Below are positions 16,263 to 24,209 of a stretch of 64,000 nucleotides of DNA, piece after piece. The notes beneath the pieces were generated by a model. It was not told the DNA's origin and ran no database searches. It saw nothing but the letters and a program-made list of their open reading frames with translations. How positions within the stretch are numbered: position 1 is the stretch's first letter; every line of letters starts with the position of its first letter. The translations under genes and the position numbers were made by a program. Source of the stretch: Corynebacterium maris DSM 45190 (GTDB taxonomy: Bacteria; Actinomycetota; Actinomycetes; Mycobacteriales; Mycobacteriaceae); contig NC_021915.1 in assembly GCF_000442645.1 (NCBI RefSeq), forward strand, positions 620,001 to 684,000. The letters run 5' to 3'.

Positions 16263-17158
16263 TACTCTGCGGCCCGTTCTTCCAGACGCTGCTGAATGTC
16301 GGCGAGCTCTTCATCGGTGAGGTCGACGGGCACGGCGGTGCCGCCGGAGGACTCCAGGACGGCTTCCTCGACGGCTGGGTCCTTCCACAGCTCGGCGAGC
16401 TGCTGGAGTTCCTCGTTGTCGGCCAGCTCCGGGGTGGTGACCCAGACGTTGATGTACTGCTCGGCCTGCTCGGTCGACGGGTCATCCTGGAAGATGGCGC
16501 TGTTCGGGTCGATGCCGGCGCGCTCCAGGAAGGAGTTGTTGATCACGGCCGGGGTGCCCTCGTTGTAGGCCAGCGTGGCCTGGGCGGCGTCGACCGGGGT
16601 GACCTCGACCTCGGAGGCTTCGGTGTCGATGTCGGCGGGGGACGGGTCCAGCAGGCCCTCCTCGCGCAGGGTCACCAGGCCGGCCTGAACCAGCACGTTG
16701 ATGGCGCGGCCCTGGTTGGTGGCGTCGTTCGGGATGGCCACGCGCTCGCCCTCGATGCCGTCGAGCGAGTCATGGTCCTGCCAGAACAGGGCCAGCGGGT
16801 AGATCTCGGTGGCCGAGAAGGCCTCCAGGTCCTGGCCGGCGCCGACGTTGTAGTTGGAGAGGAACTGCAGGTGCTGGAACTTGTTCACGTCCAGCTGGTC
16901 CTGGGCCAGGGCGTCGTTCGGGGTGTTGTAGTCGGCGAAGGTGACGATCTCGACGTCGATGCCCTCTTCTTCGGCCAGATCCTGGAAGACGTCCCATTCG
17001 CGCAGGTTGGCGTCGGTGGTGCCGATGCGGATGGGGCCGTCGAAGGAGGTGTCTGCGCCGGTGGCGGCGTCCTCTTCTGCGGAATCGTTGCAGGCGACCA
17101 GGCCGGTGGCGGCGATCAGGGCGGCGGCGGAGCCGGCGAGAATACGGGTGAGCTTCAT
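16262..17158 (-). CDS. metQ: Methionine-binding lipoprotein MetQ
   Basis: A 298-residue NlpA-family binding lipoprotein. The signal peptide ends in lipobox GLVAC (Cys 23). The mature domain contains IRIGTTDANLREWDVF and VEIVTFADYNTPNDALAQDQLDVNKFQH, characteristic of MetQ. ATG 17158 is preceded by AAAGGA. It is the first gene of metQNI; a McbR-like operator lies 46 bases upstream, consistent with repression by McbR when sulfur is plentiful. Confidence 0.95.
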   Translation of the reverse strand: MKLTRILAGSAAALIAATGLVACNDSAEEDAATGADTSFDGPIRIGTTDANLREWDVFQDLAEEEGIDVEIVTFADYNTPNDALAQDQLDVNKFQHLQFLSNYNVGAGQDLEAFSATEIYPLALFWQDHDSLDGIEGERVAIPNDATNQGRAINVLVQAGLVTLREEGLLDPSPADIDTEASEVEVTPVDAAQATLAYNEGTPAVINNSFLERAGIDPNSAIFQDDPSTEQAEQYINVWVTTPELADNEELQQLAELWKDPAVEEAVLESSGGTAVPVDLTDEELADIQQRLEERAAE

Positions 17159-17203
17159 GGCGGGGTCCTTTCGGAATTGCGGTAAAGGAAAAGTAGCACC
17201 CAC

Positions 17204-17219
17204 CATACCGCTTAGTCTA
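17204..17219 (-). promoter_or_regulatory. Candidate McbR operator upstream of metQ
   Basis: CATAC-CGCTTA-GTCTA fits the corynebacterial McbR consensus TAGAC-N6-GTCTA at 8 of 10 arm positions. The right half is perfect. Related sites lie upstream of metX and metY in this window. Confidence 0.5.
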
Positions 17220-17229
17220 GTTACGGCCG

Positions 17230-18042
17230 TTACTTCAGCCAGGCGTCGATCTTTTCCGGGTGGCGATCCGCCCACGCCCGCACCGCCGGCAGCACGTCCA
17301 TCCCGTCGACGTTCATGAACAGGTCCATCTGGTTGACGTCGTCCACCGAGTAGTTGATGCGGCCGAGCACCTCTCGGGTGCGTTCCGGCAGCCGCTCCCA
17401 GGCCGCGCCGTGCGCCAGCAGGGACGCGCGGTCCGGGGCGGGGAAAGCGCCGCGCGGATCCGCCAATGGACGCAGGTCGTGGACCTCGTTGAGAAACATC
17501 GGCTGCCACAGCGGGGTGACGAACCAGTCGCCCGCGGCGTAGCGACGGTTGACCGTGTCGATGACTTGGTGGATGTCCCCGGACGGCTGCTCCCAGCCGA
17601 GGGCATCCAGACCGTAGGTCTGCAGCAGGTCATTGCCCATCATGGTCAGGCCGGCGTAGGAGCCGGTGCCCTGCACGGTGCGGGTGGTGAACCGCTCGGC
17701 GACCTCGGGCCGGGCCAGATCCTCCAGACTGGTGGCGACGTCCTCGGGAACGTAACCGGGCACCGCCCAGAAGAACCGGCCGCCGTCGTATAGCTCGGCG
17801 ATTTCGACGACGCTGTCCTTGATCTGCTCCCAGTACACGGCGTGCCCGCCCGGCAGCCAGGCGTCCGCGAAGAGGTGGTGTTCCCCGGAGGCGATCTTCG
17901 GGTACATCTCCGGATGCGGTCCCTCGTGCACCTGCACCTGGTGCCCCAGCCGCAGCAGCACCTCCTCCACGACGGCGGCGGCCACCTGGTGGAAGGACTC
18001 GTTGATGCGGCCGAGGATGATGGGCTCGGTGGACTCGGACAT
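17230..18042 (-). CDS. OpuAC-family substrate-binding-like protein without signal peptide
   Basis: A 270-residue protein with the glycine-betaine/proline-binding (OpuAC/ProX) fold: PIILGRINESFHQVAAAVVEEVLLRLG at the start, ASGEHHLFADAWLPGGHAVYW, GSYAGLTMMGNDLL, and WFVTPLWQPMFLNEVHDLRPL. The start at ATG 18042 has GGGAGA upstream. Neither this start nor the open frame upstream encodes a signal peptide or lipobox, which is odd for a binding protein. No betaine-type permease or ATPase lies beside it. It may be cytosolic, or secreted by another route; ligand unknown. Confidence 0.82.
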   Translation of the reverse strand: MSESTEPIILGRINESFHQVAAAVVEEVLLRLGHQVQVHEGPHPEMYPKIASGEHHLFADAWLPGGHAVYWEQIKDSVVEIAELYDGGRFFWAVPGYVPEDVATSLEDLARPEVAERFTTRTVQGTGSYAGLTMMGNDLLQTYGLDALGWEQPSGDIHQVIDTVNRRYAAGDWFVTPLWQPMFLNEVHDLRPLADPRGAFPAPDRASLLAHGAAWERLPERTREVLGRINYSVDDVNQMDLFMNVDGMDVLPAVRAWADRHPEKIDAWLK

Positions 18043-18101
18043 GACGACGTTCTCCCTGGGGTCGGCGGTGTGTGGTGTGTCACGGCCGAACATAGCAGTT
18101 T

Positions 18102-18308
18102 CTACAGCCACCGGTCCCGGACGACCTCGATGACGATGAGGATCACGGCCGCGAAGACCGTGCCGGCGAGCCACACGCCGGCGAAGAATATGATGTCGCC
18201 CAACCCGAAGGGGGACTCGCGGGTGAGCAGGGTGGACAGGAACGCGATGATCACCGCCACGGTGGCGGCGGTGGGCAGTTTTTCGCGGAAGTACTCGAGG
18301 CCGGTCAT
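18102..18308 (-). CDS. Small two-helix membrane protein
   Basis: A 68-residue protein with two hydrophobic helices (TAATVAVIIAFLSTLL and DIIFFAGVWLAGTVFAAVILIVI) and a basic C-terminus. It starts 18 bases after the stop of the metal-ABC permease gene on the same strand, so it may be the last gene of that operon. No family recognised. Confidence 0.6.
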   Translation of the reverse strand: MTGLEYFREKLPTAATVAVIIAFLSTLLTRESPFGLGDIIFFAGVWLAGTVFAAVILIVIEVVRDRWL

Positions 18309-18326
18309 GGGGTTCAGCCTAGGCCG

Positions 18327-19193
18327 TCATCCCACCGGAACCGCAGTCCGCCTGCGGCTGCCCGCCATCCGGTCGACGGTGAGTACCGTCGCGAACTGCA
18401 GGCCGTAGAACACGGCCATGCCCGCGGAGGTGGAGGCGTCGAGGGCGTAGGCGAGTCCGAAGCCGAGCACGGCGCCGAGCCCGGCGAACGCCAGCGTCCA
18501 GGCGATCAGCTGGCCCATGCGGCCCGCGAAGATCTGCGCGGTGGCTGCCGGGGTGACCACCAGGGCGATGATCAATAAGGCCCCGGCCGCGTGGAACGCG
18601 GCGGTGACGGTGACTGAGACGAGGAACATGAAGGCCGTGTCCAGCGCGCCGGTGCGCACCCCGAGCAGGCGGGCGAACCCCGGGTCGAAAGTGGAGGCCT
18701 GCAGCTGCGGGTAGAACGCGACGAGGAAAACTGCGTTGAGGGCCAGCACCGAGAGCATCACGTAGAGGTAGGAAGGGCCGAGATCGACGCCGCCGACGAC
18801 CAGCCGGTCGAAGGACGCGAGGTTCAGGTCCCCGACCAGGACCACGTGGGTGTCCAGGTGGAGGTCGGTCAGCCGACTGGAGACGAGGATGACGCCGACG
18901 GCGAACAGCGCCGGGAAAATCAACCCCAGCGGAGCGTCGCCCGCGATCATGCGGGTCTTGGACAACCAATCGGCGCCGAGGACGACGAGCAGGCCGGCCA
19001 GCGCGGCGCCGAGGACCAGCAGCGGGGAGTTCAGATCGCGGGTGAGTAAATAGCCGACGACGATGCCGGGAAAGACGGCGTGGCCGATGCCGTCGACGAC
19101 CATGGACTTCTTGCGCAGTACCACGAAGACGCCGGGCAGGGCGCAGGCGAGGGCGGTGACCACGGCCAGGAGCAGGGTTCCCAGGATAAACAT
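18327..19193 (-). CDS. Mn/Zn-type ABC transporter permease (second permease)
   Basis: A 288-residue ABC-3 family permease with about eight hydrophobic helices and the family signature near the N-terminus (KKSMVVDGIGHAVFPGIVVGYLL), plus HAAGALLIIALVVTPAATA. It directly follows the first permease (TAG immediately followed by ATG). Two permease genes, one ATPase and one TroA-like binding protein form a complete importer of the Mnt/Tro type. Confidence 0.93.
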   Translation of the reverse strand: MFILGTLLLAVVTALACALPGVFVVLRKKSMVVDGIGHAVFPGIVVGYLLTRDLNSPLLVLGAALAGLLVVLGADWLSKTRMIAGDAPLGLIFPALFAVGVILVSSRLTDLHLDTHVVLVGDLNLASFDRLVVGGVDLGPSYLYVMLSVLALNAVFLVAFYPQLQASTFDPGFARLLGVRTGALDTAFMFLVSVTVTAAFHAAGALLIIALVVTPAATAQIFAGRMGQLIAWTLAFAGLGAVLGFGLAYALDASTSAGMAVFYGLQFATVLTVDRMAGSRRRTAVPVG

Positions 19194-20057
19194 CTATGCC
19201 TCCGCCATTGCGTGTCGACGTCGGGGGGACAGGGCGAGGGAGCCCAGCAGCATCACAAAGAGCGTGACGACGATGACCGGCCCCGTCGGCATGGGGCCGT
19301 AGGCGATCGAGAGCCAGGTGCCGATCGCCGAGGCGACCCCGCCGGCCAGGCCGGACAGCACCGTCATCGACGCCGCGGTGGCGGTCCACTGGCGCGCGAT
19401 GGCCGGCGGGGTGACGATGAAGGCGACCATGAGCACGAGGCCCACGGACTTGAGGCCGATGACCGTGGCGACGGCGATGGAGCCGAACATCAGCGCGTCG
19501 ATGAGCGTGTTGTTGAACCCCATGACATGGGCCTGTCGACGGTCGAAGGACTGCAGCGTGAATTCCTTGAAGAACAGCGCCACCACCGCCAGCGTGATCG
19601 CCCCCACGACGACGGAGACGAGCAGGTCCGCCCGCGTGATGGAGGAGGCGTTGCCGAAGAGGTAGTCCTGGACGCCGCCTTTGTCGGGGATCGGGTTGTG
19701 GGAGATGTACTGCATCAGCAACATGCCGAGGCCGAAAAAGCTGGACAGCGTCACGGCCATGGCGGCGTCGAGGCGGACCCGGGAGATTCGCGGGATCAGG
19801 TTGGTCACATACACGGCCAACGTGCCCACCGCCACGGCGCCGATCATCAGCCCCAGCAGATTGCGGCCGCTGTGGCCCAAGGCGGTGAGCAGGAGGAAAA
19901 CGACGAGCACCCCGGGAAGGGCGGAGTGCGAGATCACGTCTGAAATCATCGACTGCTTGCGCAGGTAGGCGAAGGTGCCCAGGGCGCCGGCGACGACGCC
20001 GATGGCCGTCGCGCCGTACAGGGTCATCGCGTAGGTGTGGTCGGTCAGCAGTTCCAT
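19194..20057 (-). CDS. Mn/Zn-type ABC transporter permease (first permease)
   Basis: A 287-residue ABC-3 family permease. The signature region reads LRKQSMISDVISHSALPGVL, followed later by GLKSVGLVLMVAFIVTPPAIA. About eight membrane helices are present. The start overlaps the ATPase stop codon (ATGA). It is paralogous to the permease encoded downstream; the pair probably forms a heterodimeric channel, as in TroCD-type systems. Confidence 0.93.
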   Translation of the reverse strand: MELLTDHTYAMTLYGATAIGVVAGALGTFAYLRKQSMISDVISHSALPGVLVVFLLLTALGHSGRNLLGLMIGAVAVGTLAVYVTNLIPRISRVRLDAAMAVTLSSFFGLGMLLMQYISHNPIPDKGGVQDYLFGNASSITRADLLVSVVVGAITLAVVALFFKEFTLQSFDRRQAHVMGFNNTLIDALMFGSIAVATVIGLKSVGLVLMVAFIVTPPAIARQWTATAASMTVLSGLAGGVASAIGTWLSIAYGPMPTGPVIVVTLFVMLLGSLALSPRRRHAMAEA

Positions 20058-20785
20058 CAGGCACGCACCCGGATGTCGTAGGCGGCCTGGAGGTTCTCTT
20101 CGGTCAGGGCGTCAGCGACGGGCCCGGCGGCGACGAGGCGGCCTTCTTTGAGGATGATCACGTCGTCGCACAGCTCTCGTACGGTGGCGAGGTTGTGGTG
20201 CACGATCATGATGGAGACGTCCGGTAACTGCTCCAATGCCTCGAGGATGGCGGATTCGCTCGCGGCGTCGATGCCGGCGAAGGGCTCGTCCATCATCAGC
20301 AGGTCCGGCTGCTGGGCGAGGGTGCGGGCGAGGAAGACGCGCTGTCGCTGGCCGCCGGAGAGGGCGCCGATTTGGCGGTCGGCCAGGTCGGTGACCCCGG
20401 TCTGGGCCATGGCCGCGTCGGCGGTGGCGCGCTGGGTGCGTCCGGGGCGGCGGAACCAGCCCAGGGAGCCGTAGGTGCCCATGGTGACCACGTCGCGGAC
20501 GGTGGCGGGAAAGTCCCAGTCCACCGACGCGGACTGGGGCATGTAGCCGACGCGGTTGCGGGCGCGCGACAGGGGGAGGCCGAAGAACGTGGTCTCCCCG
20601 GTGGCCGGGATGAGGCCGAGCATTGCCTTCAGCAAAGTGGATTTCCCGGAGCCGTTGGGCCCGATGACGCCGGTGACCCGGCCGGCGGGGACGGTGGCCG
20701 AGACGTTGTTAAGCGCGCGGTGGGACCGGTAGTCGACGGTCAGGCCGGCGACCTCGGCGGCGGGCGAAGTGGGATTCACGGTCAT
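20057..20785 (-). CDS. Mn/Zn-type ABC transporter ATP-binding protein
   Basis: A 242-residue ABC ATPase. Walker A GPNGSGKST is at 42-50, signature LSGGQ at 142-146, Walker B LLMMDE at 162-167 and the switch His in IMIVHHNL. Its ATG overlaps the stop of the binding-protein gene and its stop overlaps the first permease start, so the operon is tightly coupled. Sequence such as YMPQSASVDWDFPATVRDVV is typical of manganese/zinc/iron-chelate importers of this family. Confidence 0.94.
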   Translation of the reverse strand: MTVNPTSPAAEVAGLTVDYRSHRALNNVSATVPAGRVTGVIGPNGSGKSTLLKAMLGLIPATGETTFFGLPLSRARNRVGYMPQSASVDWDFPATVRDVVTMGTYGSLGWFRRPGRTQRATADAAMAQTGVTDLADRQIGALSGGQRQRVFLARTLAQQPDLLMMDEPFAGIDAASESAILEALEQLPDVSIMIVHHNLATVRELCDDVIILKEGRLVAAGPVADALTEENLQAAYDIRVRA

Positions 20786-21696
20786 GCCCCCAGTTCTGCG
20801 GCGACGACGCCGGCGTTGTGCTCGAGCACGCCCAGGTAGGTGTCGAGGGGCGGCGTGGGGCCGAGCGTGTCGGCGAAGAGTTCCTCGGTGGACACGGTCA
20901 CGCTCCAGCCGCGCGATTCCACGGCCTCCTGTAACGCGGTGATCGCCTGCGGGTTGGCTTGATTGTCTTGGAAGATGACGGAGACCTCGTTGTCGACGAT
21001 GTAGTCCGCCAGTTCGCTCATTTCGGTGGGCGAGAGCGCGGCCTGGGTGGAGATGAAGTCGGTGGCGCGGACCTCCAGGTCGTAGGTGTCGCCGAAGTAG
21101 TTGAAGGCGTCGTGGCCGGTGATCAGGATGCGCGGTTCGGGGATGGCGGCGAGCGCGTCGGCGGCGGCCGCGGCGGTTTCGTCGATCTGGGCGCGGTAGT
21201 CCTCGGCGTTGGCCCGGTAGGTCTCCGCGTGGTCGGGGTCGTGCGCGGCGAGCCGGTCGGCGATGGCGTCGATCACCAGCCGCCACGCCTCCGGGGAGTT
21301 CCACACGTGTGGGTCGTGCATGCCGTCTTCCCAGGGCAGCAGAAGTTCGGCGGGCAGGGCGTCGCCGACGGCCAGCTGGGCGTCGCCCAGCGATTCGAGC
21401 TGGTCTTCCATCTGGGCTTCCAGGCCGAGGCCGTTCCAGAAGACCAGGTCGGCGGAGCGCAGGCGCTGGACGTCCTGGGTGGAGGGCTGATGGGTGTGCG
21501 GGTCCCCGCCCGGGCCGACCATGGCGGTGACGTCCACGTCGGGGGCGATGTTGGCGACGGCGTCGGCGAGGTAGCCGGTGGTGGCGTACACGGTCGTCGT
21601 GTCCGAATCTTCCGTCTCCCCGGCTGCGGCGCAACCGGCGAGCGGGAGCGTGGCGGCGAGCGCGAGAAGTGCGACGGGGCGGGGGATTCTGGCCAT
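20782..21696 (-). CDS. TroA/MntA-type metal-binding lipoprotein
   Basis: A 304-residue cluster-9 binding protein. The signal peptide ends in lipobox LAGC (Cys 22). Likely metal ligands are H67 (DPHTHQPS), H130 (DPHVWNS), H195 (TGHDAFNYF) and D244 (FQDNQANPQ), the His-His-His-Asp pattern known from TroA, which binds Mn and Zn. There is no long His/Asp-rich loop like that of ZnuA. ATG 21696 has AGGAAG upstream. It is the first gene of the importer operon, divergent from mntR across 97 bp; repression by that Mn-type regulator is likely. Confidence 0.93.
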   Translation of the reverse strand: MARIPRPVALLALAATLPLAGCAAAGETEDSDTTTVYATTGYLADAVANIAPDVDVTAMVGPGGDPHTHQPSTQDVQRLRSADLVFWNGLGLEAQMEDQLESLGDAQLAVGDALPAELLLPWEDGMHDPHVWNSPEAWRLVIDAIADRLAAHDPDHAETYRANAEDYRAQIDETAAAAADALAAIPEPRILITGHDAFNYFGDTYDLEVRATDFISTQAALSPTEMSELADYIVDNEVSVIFQDNQANPQAITALQEAVESRGWSVTVSTEELFADTLGPTPPLDTYLGVLEHNAGVVAAELGA

Positions 21697-21718
21697 GGCG
21701 TGCTTCCTGTCCGTAATT

Positions 21719-21755
21719 TTCAATGAGTTGAACTTGAAAGAATCAAAGCATTGAA
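21719..21755. promoter_or_regulatory. Candidate MntR operator/promoter in the divergent importer-mntR region
   Basis: The 97-bp intergenic region is strikingly AT-rich for this genome. It has perfect 7-bp inverted arms TTCAATG (21719-21725) and CATTGAA (21749-21755), with further TTGAA and TCAA repeats between them. Its location between a metal importer and its DtxR-family regulator suggests a metalloregulator site. The exact operator is not defined. Confidence 0.45.
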
Positions 21756-21781
21756 CATAATTTTTCACAATCTCGGTGAGC

Positions 21782-21787
21782 TAAAGT
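21782..21787 (+). promoter_or_regulatory. -10 box of mntR, leaderless type
   Basis: TAAAGT is followed by six bases and then the mntR ATG at 21794. No Shine-Dalgarno sequence fits. Confidence 0.45.
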
Positions 21788-21793
21788 GGGGGC

Positions 21794-22453
21794 ATGCATG
21801 TCGATGACCTTTCCGACCGGACGCAGGATTACCTCAAGGCTCTCTGGGGGTGGGCGGAACACTCCGATGAGCCGGCTCCGCTCGGGGAGATCGCGCGGCG
21901 CACCGGCCAGAAAAGCTCCACCGCCTCCGAGGCGATCAAACGGCTGGCCGCCGACGGGCTGGTCAGCCACGAGCCCTACGCGGGCGTCCGGTTGACCGGC
22001 CAGGGACGCAGGTTGGCGGGCCAGATGGTGCGGCGCCACCGGCTCGTGGAGACTTTCCTGGTCACCGAACTCGACTACACCTGGGACGAAGTGCACGAGG
22101 AGGCGGAGTTGCTCGAGCACGCCGTCAGCGACCGCTTCATCGCCCGCATCGACGCCCGGCTGGGACGCCCCGCCCGCGACCCGCACGGCGATCCCATTCC
22201 CCGCCCCGACGGCAGCGTCGAGGAGGTGTCCAGCCTGGCGCTCGCCGACGTCTCTTCCGGCGCCGTCACCGTCGAGCGCGTCAACGACGACGACCCGGAA
22301 TTACTGCGCTACCTCGCCGAGCGCGGCGTCGGGCCAGGAACGCGATTGTCTGTCACCGCCCCGGCGGCCGCCGGCATCCTCACCGTGGAAGTCGGCGGGG
22401 GCATCGTCGCGCTCGCGGAGTCCTGCCTGTGCGACATCAAGGTCTCGCGATGA
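21794..22453 (+). CDS. mntR: DtxR-family Mn-responsive regulator (MntR type)
   Basis: A 219-residue metalloregulator: winged helix at about 1-75, dimerisation/metal domain at about 76-145 and a C-terminal SH3-like (FeoA) domain. Aligned by eye with DtxR, the primary site has D12 where DtxR has Met10 and E105 where DtxR has Cys102, with E108 and H109 conserved. This D/E/E/H set is that of Mn-sensing MntR rather than Fe-sensing DtxR. The ancillary-site residues H82, E86 and H101 are conserved. It is divergent from a TroA-type importer, which it probably represses with Mn2+. Its stop overlaps the next gene (ATGA). Confidence 0.92.
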   Translation: MHVDDLSDRTQDYLKALWGWAEHSDEPAPLGEIARRTGQKSSTASEAIKRLAADGLVSHEPYAGVRLTGQGRRLAGQMVRRHRLVETFLVTELDYTWDEVHEEAELLEHAVSDRFIARIDARLGRPARDPHGDPIPRPDGSVEEVSSLALADVSSGAVTVERVNDDDPELLRYLAERGVGPGTRLSVTAPAAAGILTVEVGGGIVALAESCLCDIKVSR

Positions 22454-22899
22454 GCCGGGTCTCGCCGAAGCTGACCCCGGCGACCTACCTCGCGGAGCTG
22501 CCCTGGTACGTCATCGGCGCGGCAGTGTGCGCGGCGCTGGCGTGGTGGTGGTCGGCGTGGTGGTGGCTCAGCGTCGCGTTCTTCGCCGTCGTCCTGGCCT
22601 GGGCGCTTTGGCTGATCCCGGCCCGTGTGCGCCGCATCGGGTGGCGCGAAACCGACGACGAGCTGCTGATCACCAAGGGGCGGCTCTGGCACACGCTGAC
22701 CGTGGTGCCCTACGGACGCATCCAATTCGTCGATGTCACCGCCGGCCCCATCGAGCGCGTCTTCGGGCTCAAACGCCTCAAACTGCACACCGCCTCGGCG
22801 ACTTCGGATGCGACCGTCCCGGGGCTGCTCGCCGACGACGCCGACGCCCTGCGGGAACGACTGACCGTCCAGGCCCGAGAGAGGATGAGCGGATTATGA
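22450..22899 (+). CDS. PH-domain (YdbS-like) membrane protein
   Basis: A 149-residue protein. Two membrane helices rich in Trp (about 15-55: YVIGAAVCAALAWWWSAWWWL and the following stretch) are followed by a bacterial PH domain (bPH_2), marked by DDELLITKGRLWHTLTVVPYGRIQFVDV and VFGLKRLKLHTASA. The start overlaps the mntR stop codon and the stop overlaps the next start, so it is translationally coupled. YdbS/YdbT-type pairs are membrane proteins of poorly known role. Confidence 0.9.
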   Translation: MSRVSPKLTPATYLAELPWYVIGAAVCAALAWWWSAWWWLSVAFFAVVLAWALWLIPARVRRIGWRETDDELLITKGRLWHTLTVVPYGRIQFVDVTAGPIERVFGLKRLKLHTASATSDATVPGLLADDADALRERLTVQARERMSGL

Positions 22900-24209
22900 G
22901 GCCCGTCCACCGCCTGACCCCGCTGCTGCGTTTCTGGACGGGCATCCTCGCGCTGCTCGCGGTCGTCGTGGTCAACCTGAACGCCTCCGCGGCCGGAACC
23001 ATCGCCTCCTTCCTGCGCGGCGACGGCTCCTTCCTGCCCATCCTCTACGGCGTCGGCGCCTTCCTCGCCGCCTGCGTGGCGGTGTGGCTGGGCTCCTACT
23101 TCTGGTGGCGGGCCACCGGCTTCGAACTCGGGGAGGAGGAACTCTCCCTGCAGCGCGGCGTGCTCCAGAAACAGCTGCGCAGCGCCCGCTACGACCGCAT
23201 CCAGGCCGTCGACGTCGTCGAGTCGATCATCGCCCGGCTCTTCCGCGTCGCCGCCGTCCGCGTGGAAACCGCCGGCGGCAAAGACTCCGTCATCGAAATC
23301 GCCTACCTGAACAAAAGACAGGCGGAACGGTTGCGCGCCGAACTGATCCACCGCGCCGGCGGCGCCGCCCCAGAACCGGAGCAGGAGGACGCCGACCTCA
23401 CGGTCCCCCTCCACCGGGCCTTGGCGGGCGCCGGACTGCGGCTGGGGTCGATCATCGGCGTGGCCGCCATCGTCATCCTGGCGATCTCCCCGTTACCGAC
23501 CGCCACCGCGCTGGCCGCCGTCGTGGGCATCCTGCCGGGCCTGTGGCGCCAGATCGACTCCAGCTGGCGCTTCACCGCCACCTTCGACCAATCGCGCCAC
23601 GTGCTCAACCTGTCCTACGGACTGGCCGACCGCCGCCGGCAAACCATCCCGCTGACCCGCATCCACGGCGCCCAGGCCGTCCAGCCGCCGCTCTGGCGTC
23701 CGCTGGGCTGGTGGCAGGTCACCGTCACCGTCGCAGGCTACGGACCCGCCGACTCCGGCGACTCCGGCACCTCGCGCATCCTGCCGGTGGGCACACGCGA
23801 ACAAGCGGTCGCGGTGCTGGCCCTGGTCAGCGAGCTGAGCCCGGCAGAGATCGAAGAACACGCCGCCCCCGAAGGCCACCGCGACCCGGACTTCACCTCC
23901 CCGCGCCGGGCCTGGGTCGTCTCCCCGGTGGACCTGAACCGCCAATCCGTCACCCTCCACGGGGACACCGTCATCTGCCACACCGGCCGCTTCGGACGCT
24001 CCGTGGCGATGATCGCGACCTCCCACATCCAAGAACTGACCCTGCGCCACGGGCCGCTGCAGCAGCTGCTGCACCTGTGCACCGTGCGTTTCGACCTGGT
24101 CAACGGGCCCGTGCGCATGGGCGGACACGACCTCGACGTCGAAGACGGTGCGAGGCTGCTCGATCTCCTCCGCGGCCGGCGCCTGCCCGGCTATCATCAA
24201 CGGGTGTGA
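22896..24209 (+). CDS. PH-domain (YdbT-like) membrane protein
   Basis: A 437-residue protein with two pairs of membrane helices (about 10-75 and 185-220) and repeated bPH_2 domains. The first PH block is ELGEEELSLQRGVLQKQLRSARYDRIQAVDV. The second is LNLSYGLADRRRQTIPLTRIHGAQAV. A third partial block follows near 360-430 (VTLHGDTVICHTGRFGRSVAMI). It starts within the stop codon of the smaller PH protein (ATGA) and ends within the start of the MOSC gene (GTGA). The pair probably acts together at the membrane; the ligand is unknown. Confidence 0.9.
   Translation: MRPVHRLTPLLRFWTGILALLAVVVVNLNASAAGTIASFLRGDGSFLPILYGVGAFLAACVAVWLGSYFWWRATGFELGEEELSLQRGVLQKQLRSARYDRIQAVDVVESIIARLFRVAAVRVETAGGKDSVIEIAYLNKRQAERLRAELIHRAGGAAPEPEQEDADLTVPLHRALAGAGLRLGSIIGVAAIVILAISPLPTATALAAVVGILPGLWRQIDSSWRFTATFDQSRHVLNLSYGLADRRRQTIPLTRIHGAQAVQPPLWRPLGWWQVTVTVAGYGPADSGDSGTSRILPVGTREQAVAVLALVSELSPAEIEEHAAPEGHRDPDFTSPRRAWVVSPVDLNRQSVTLHGDTVICHTGRFGRSVAMIATSHIQELTLRHGPLQQLLHLCTVRFDLVNGPVRMGGHDLDVEDGARLLDLLRGRRLPGYHQRV

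Noticed and set aside
18319..20064. 581-codon Arg/Pro-rich minus-strand frame across both permease genes
   Set aside because: It overlaps the two permease genes in another frame; the permeases have clear membrane helices and family motifs.
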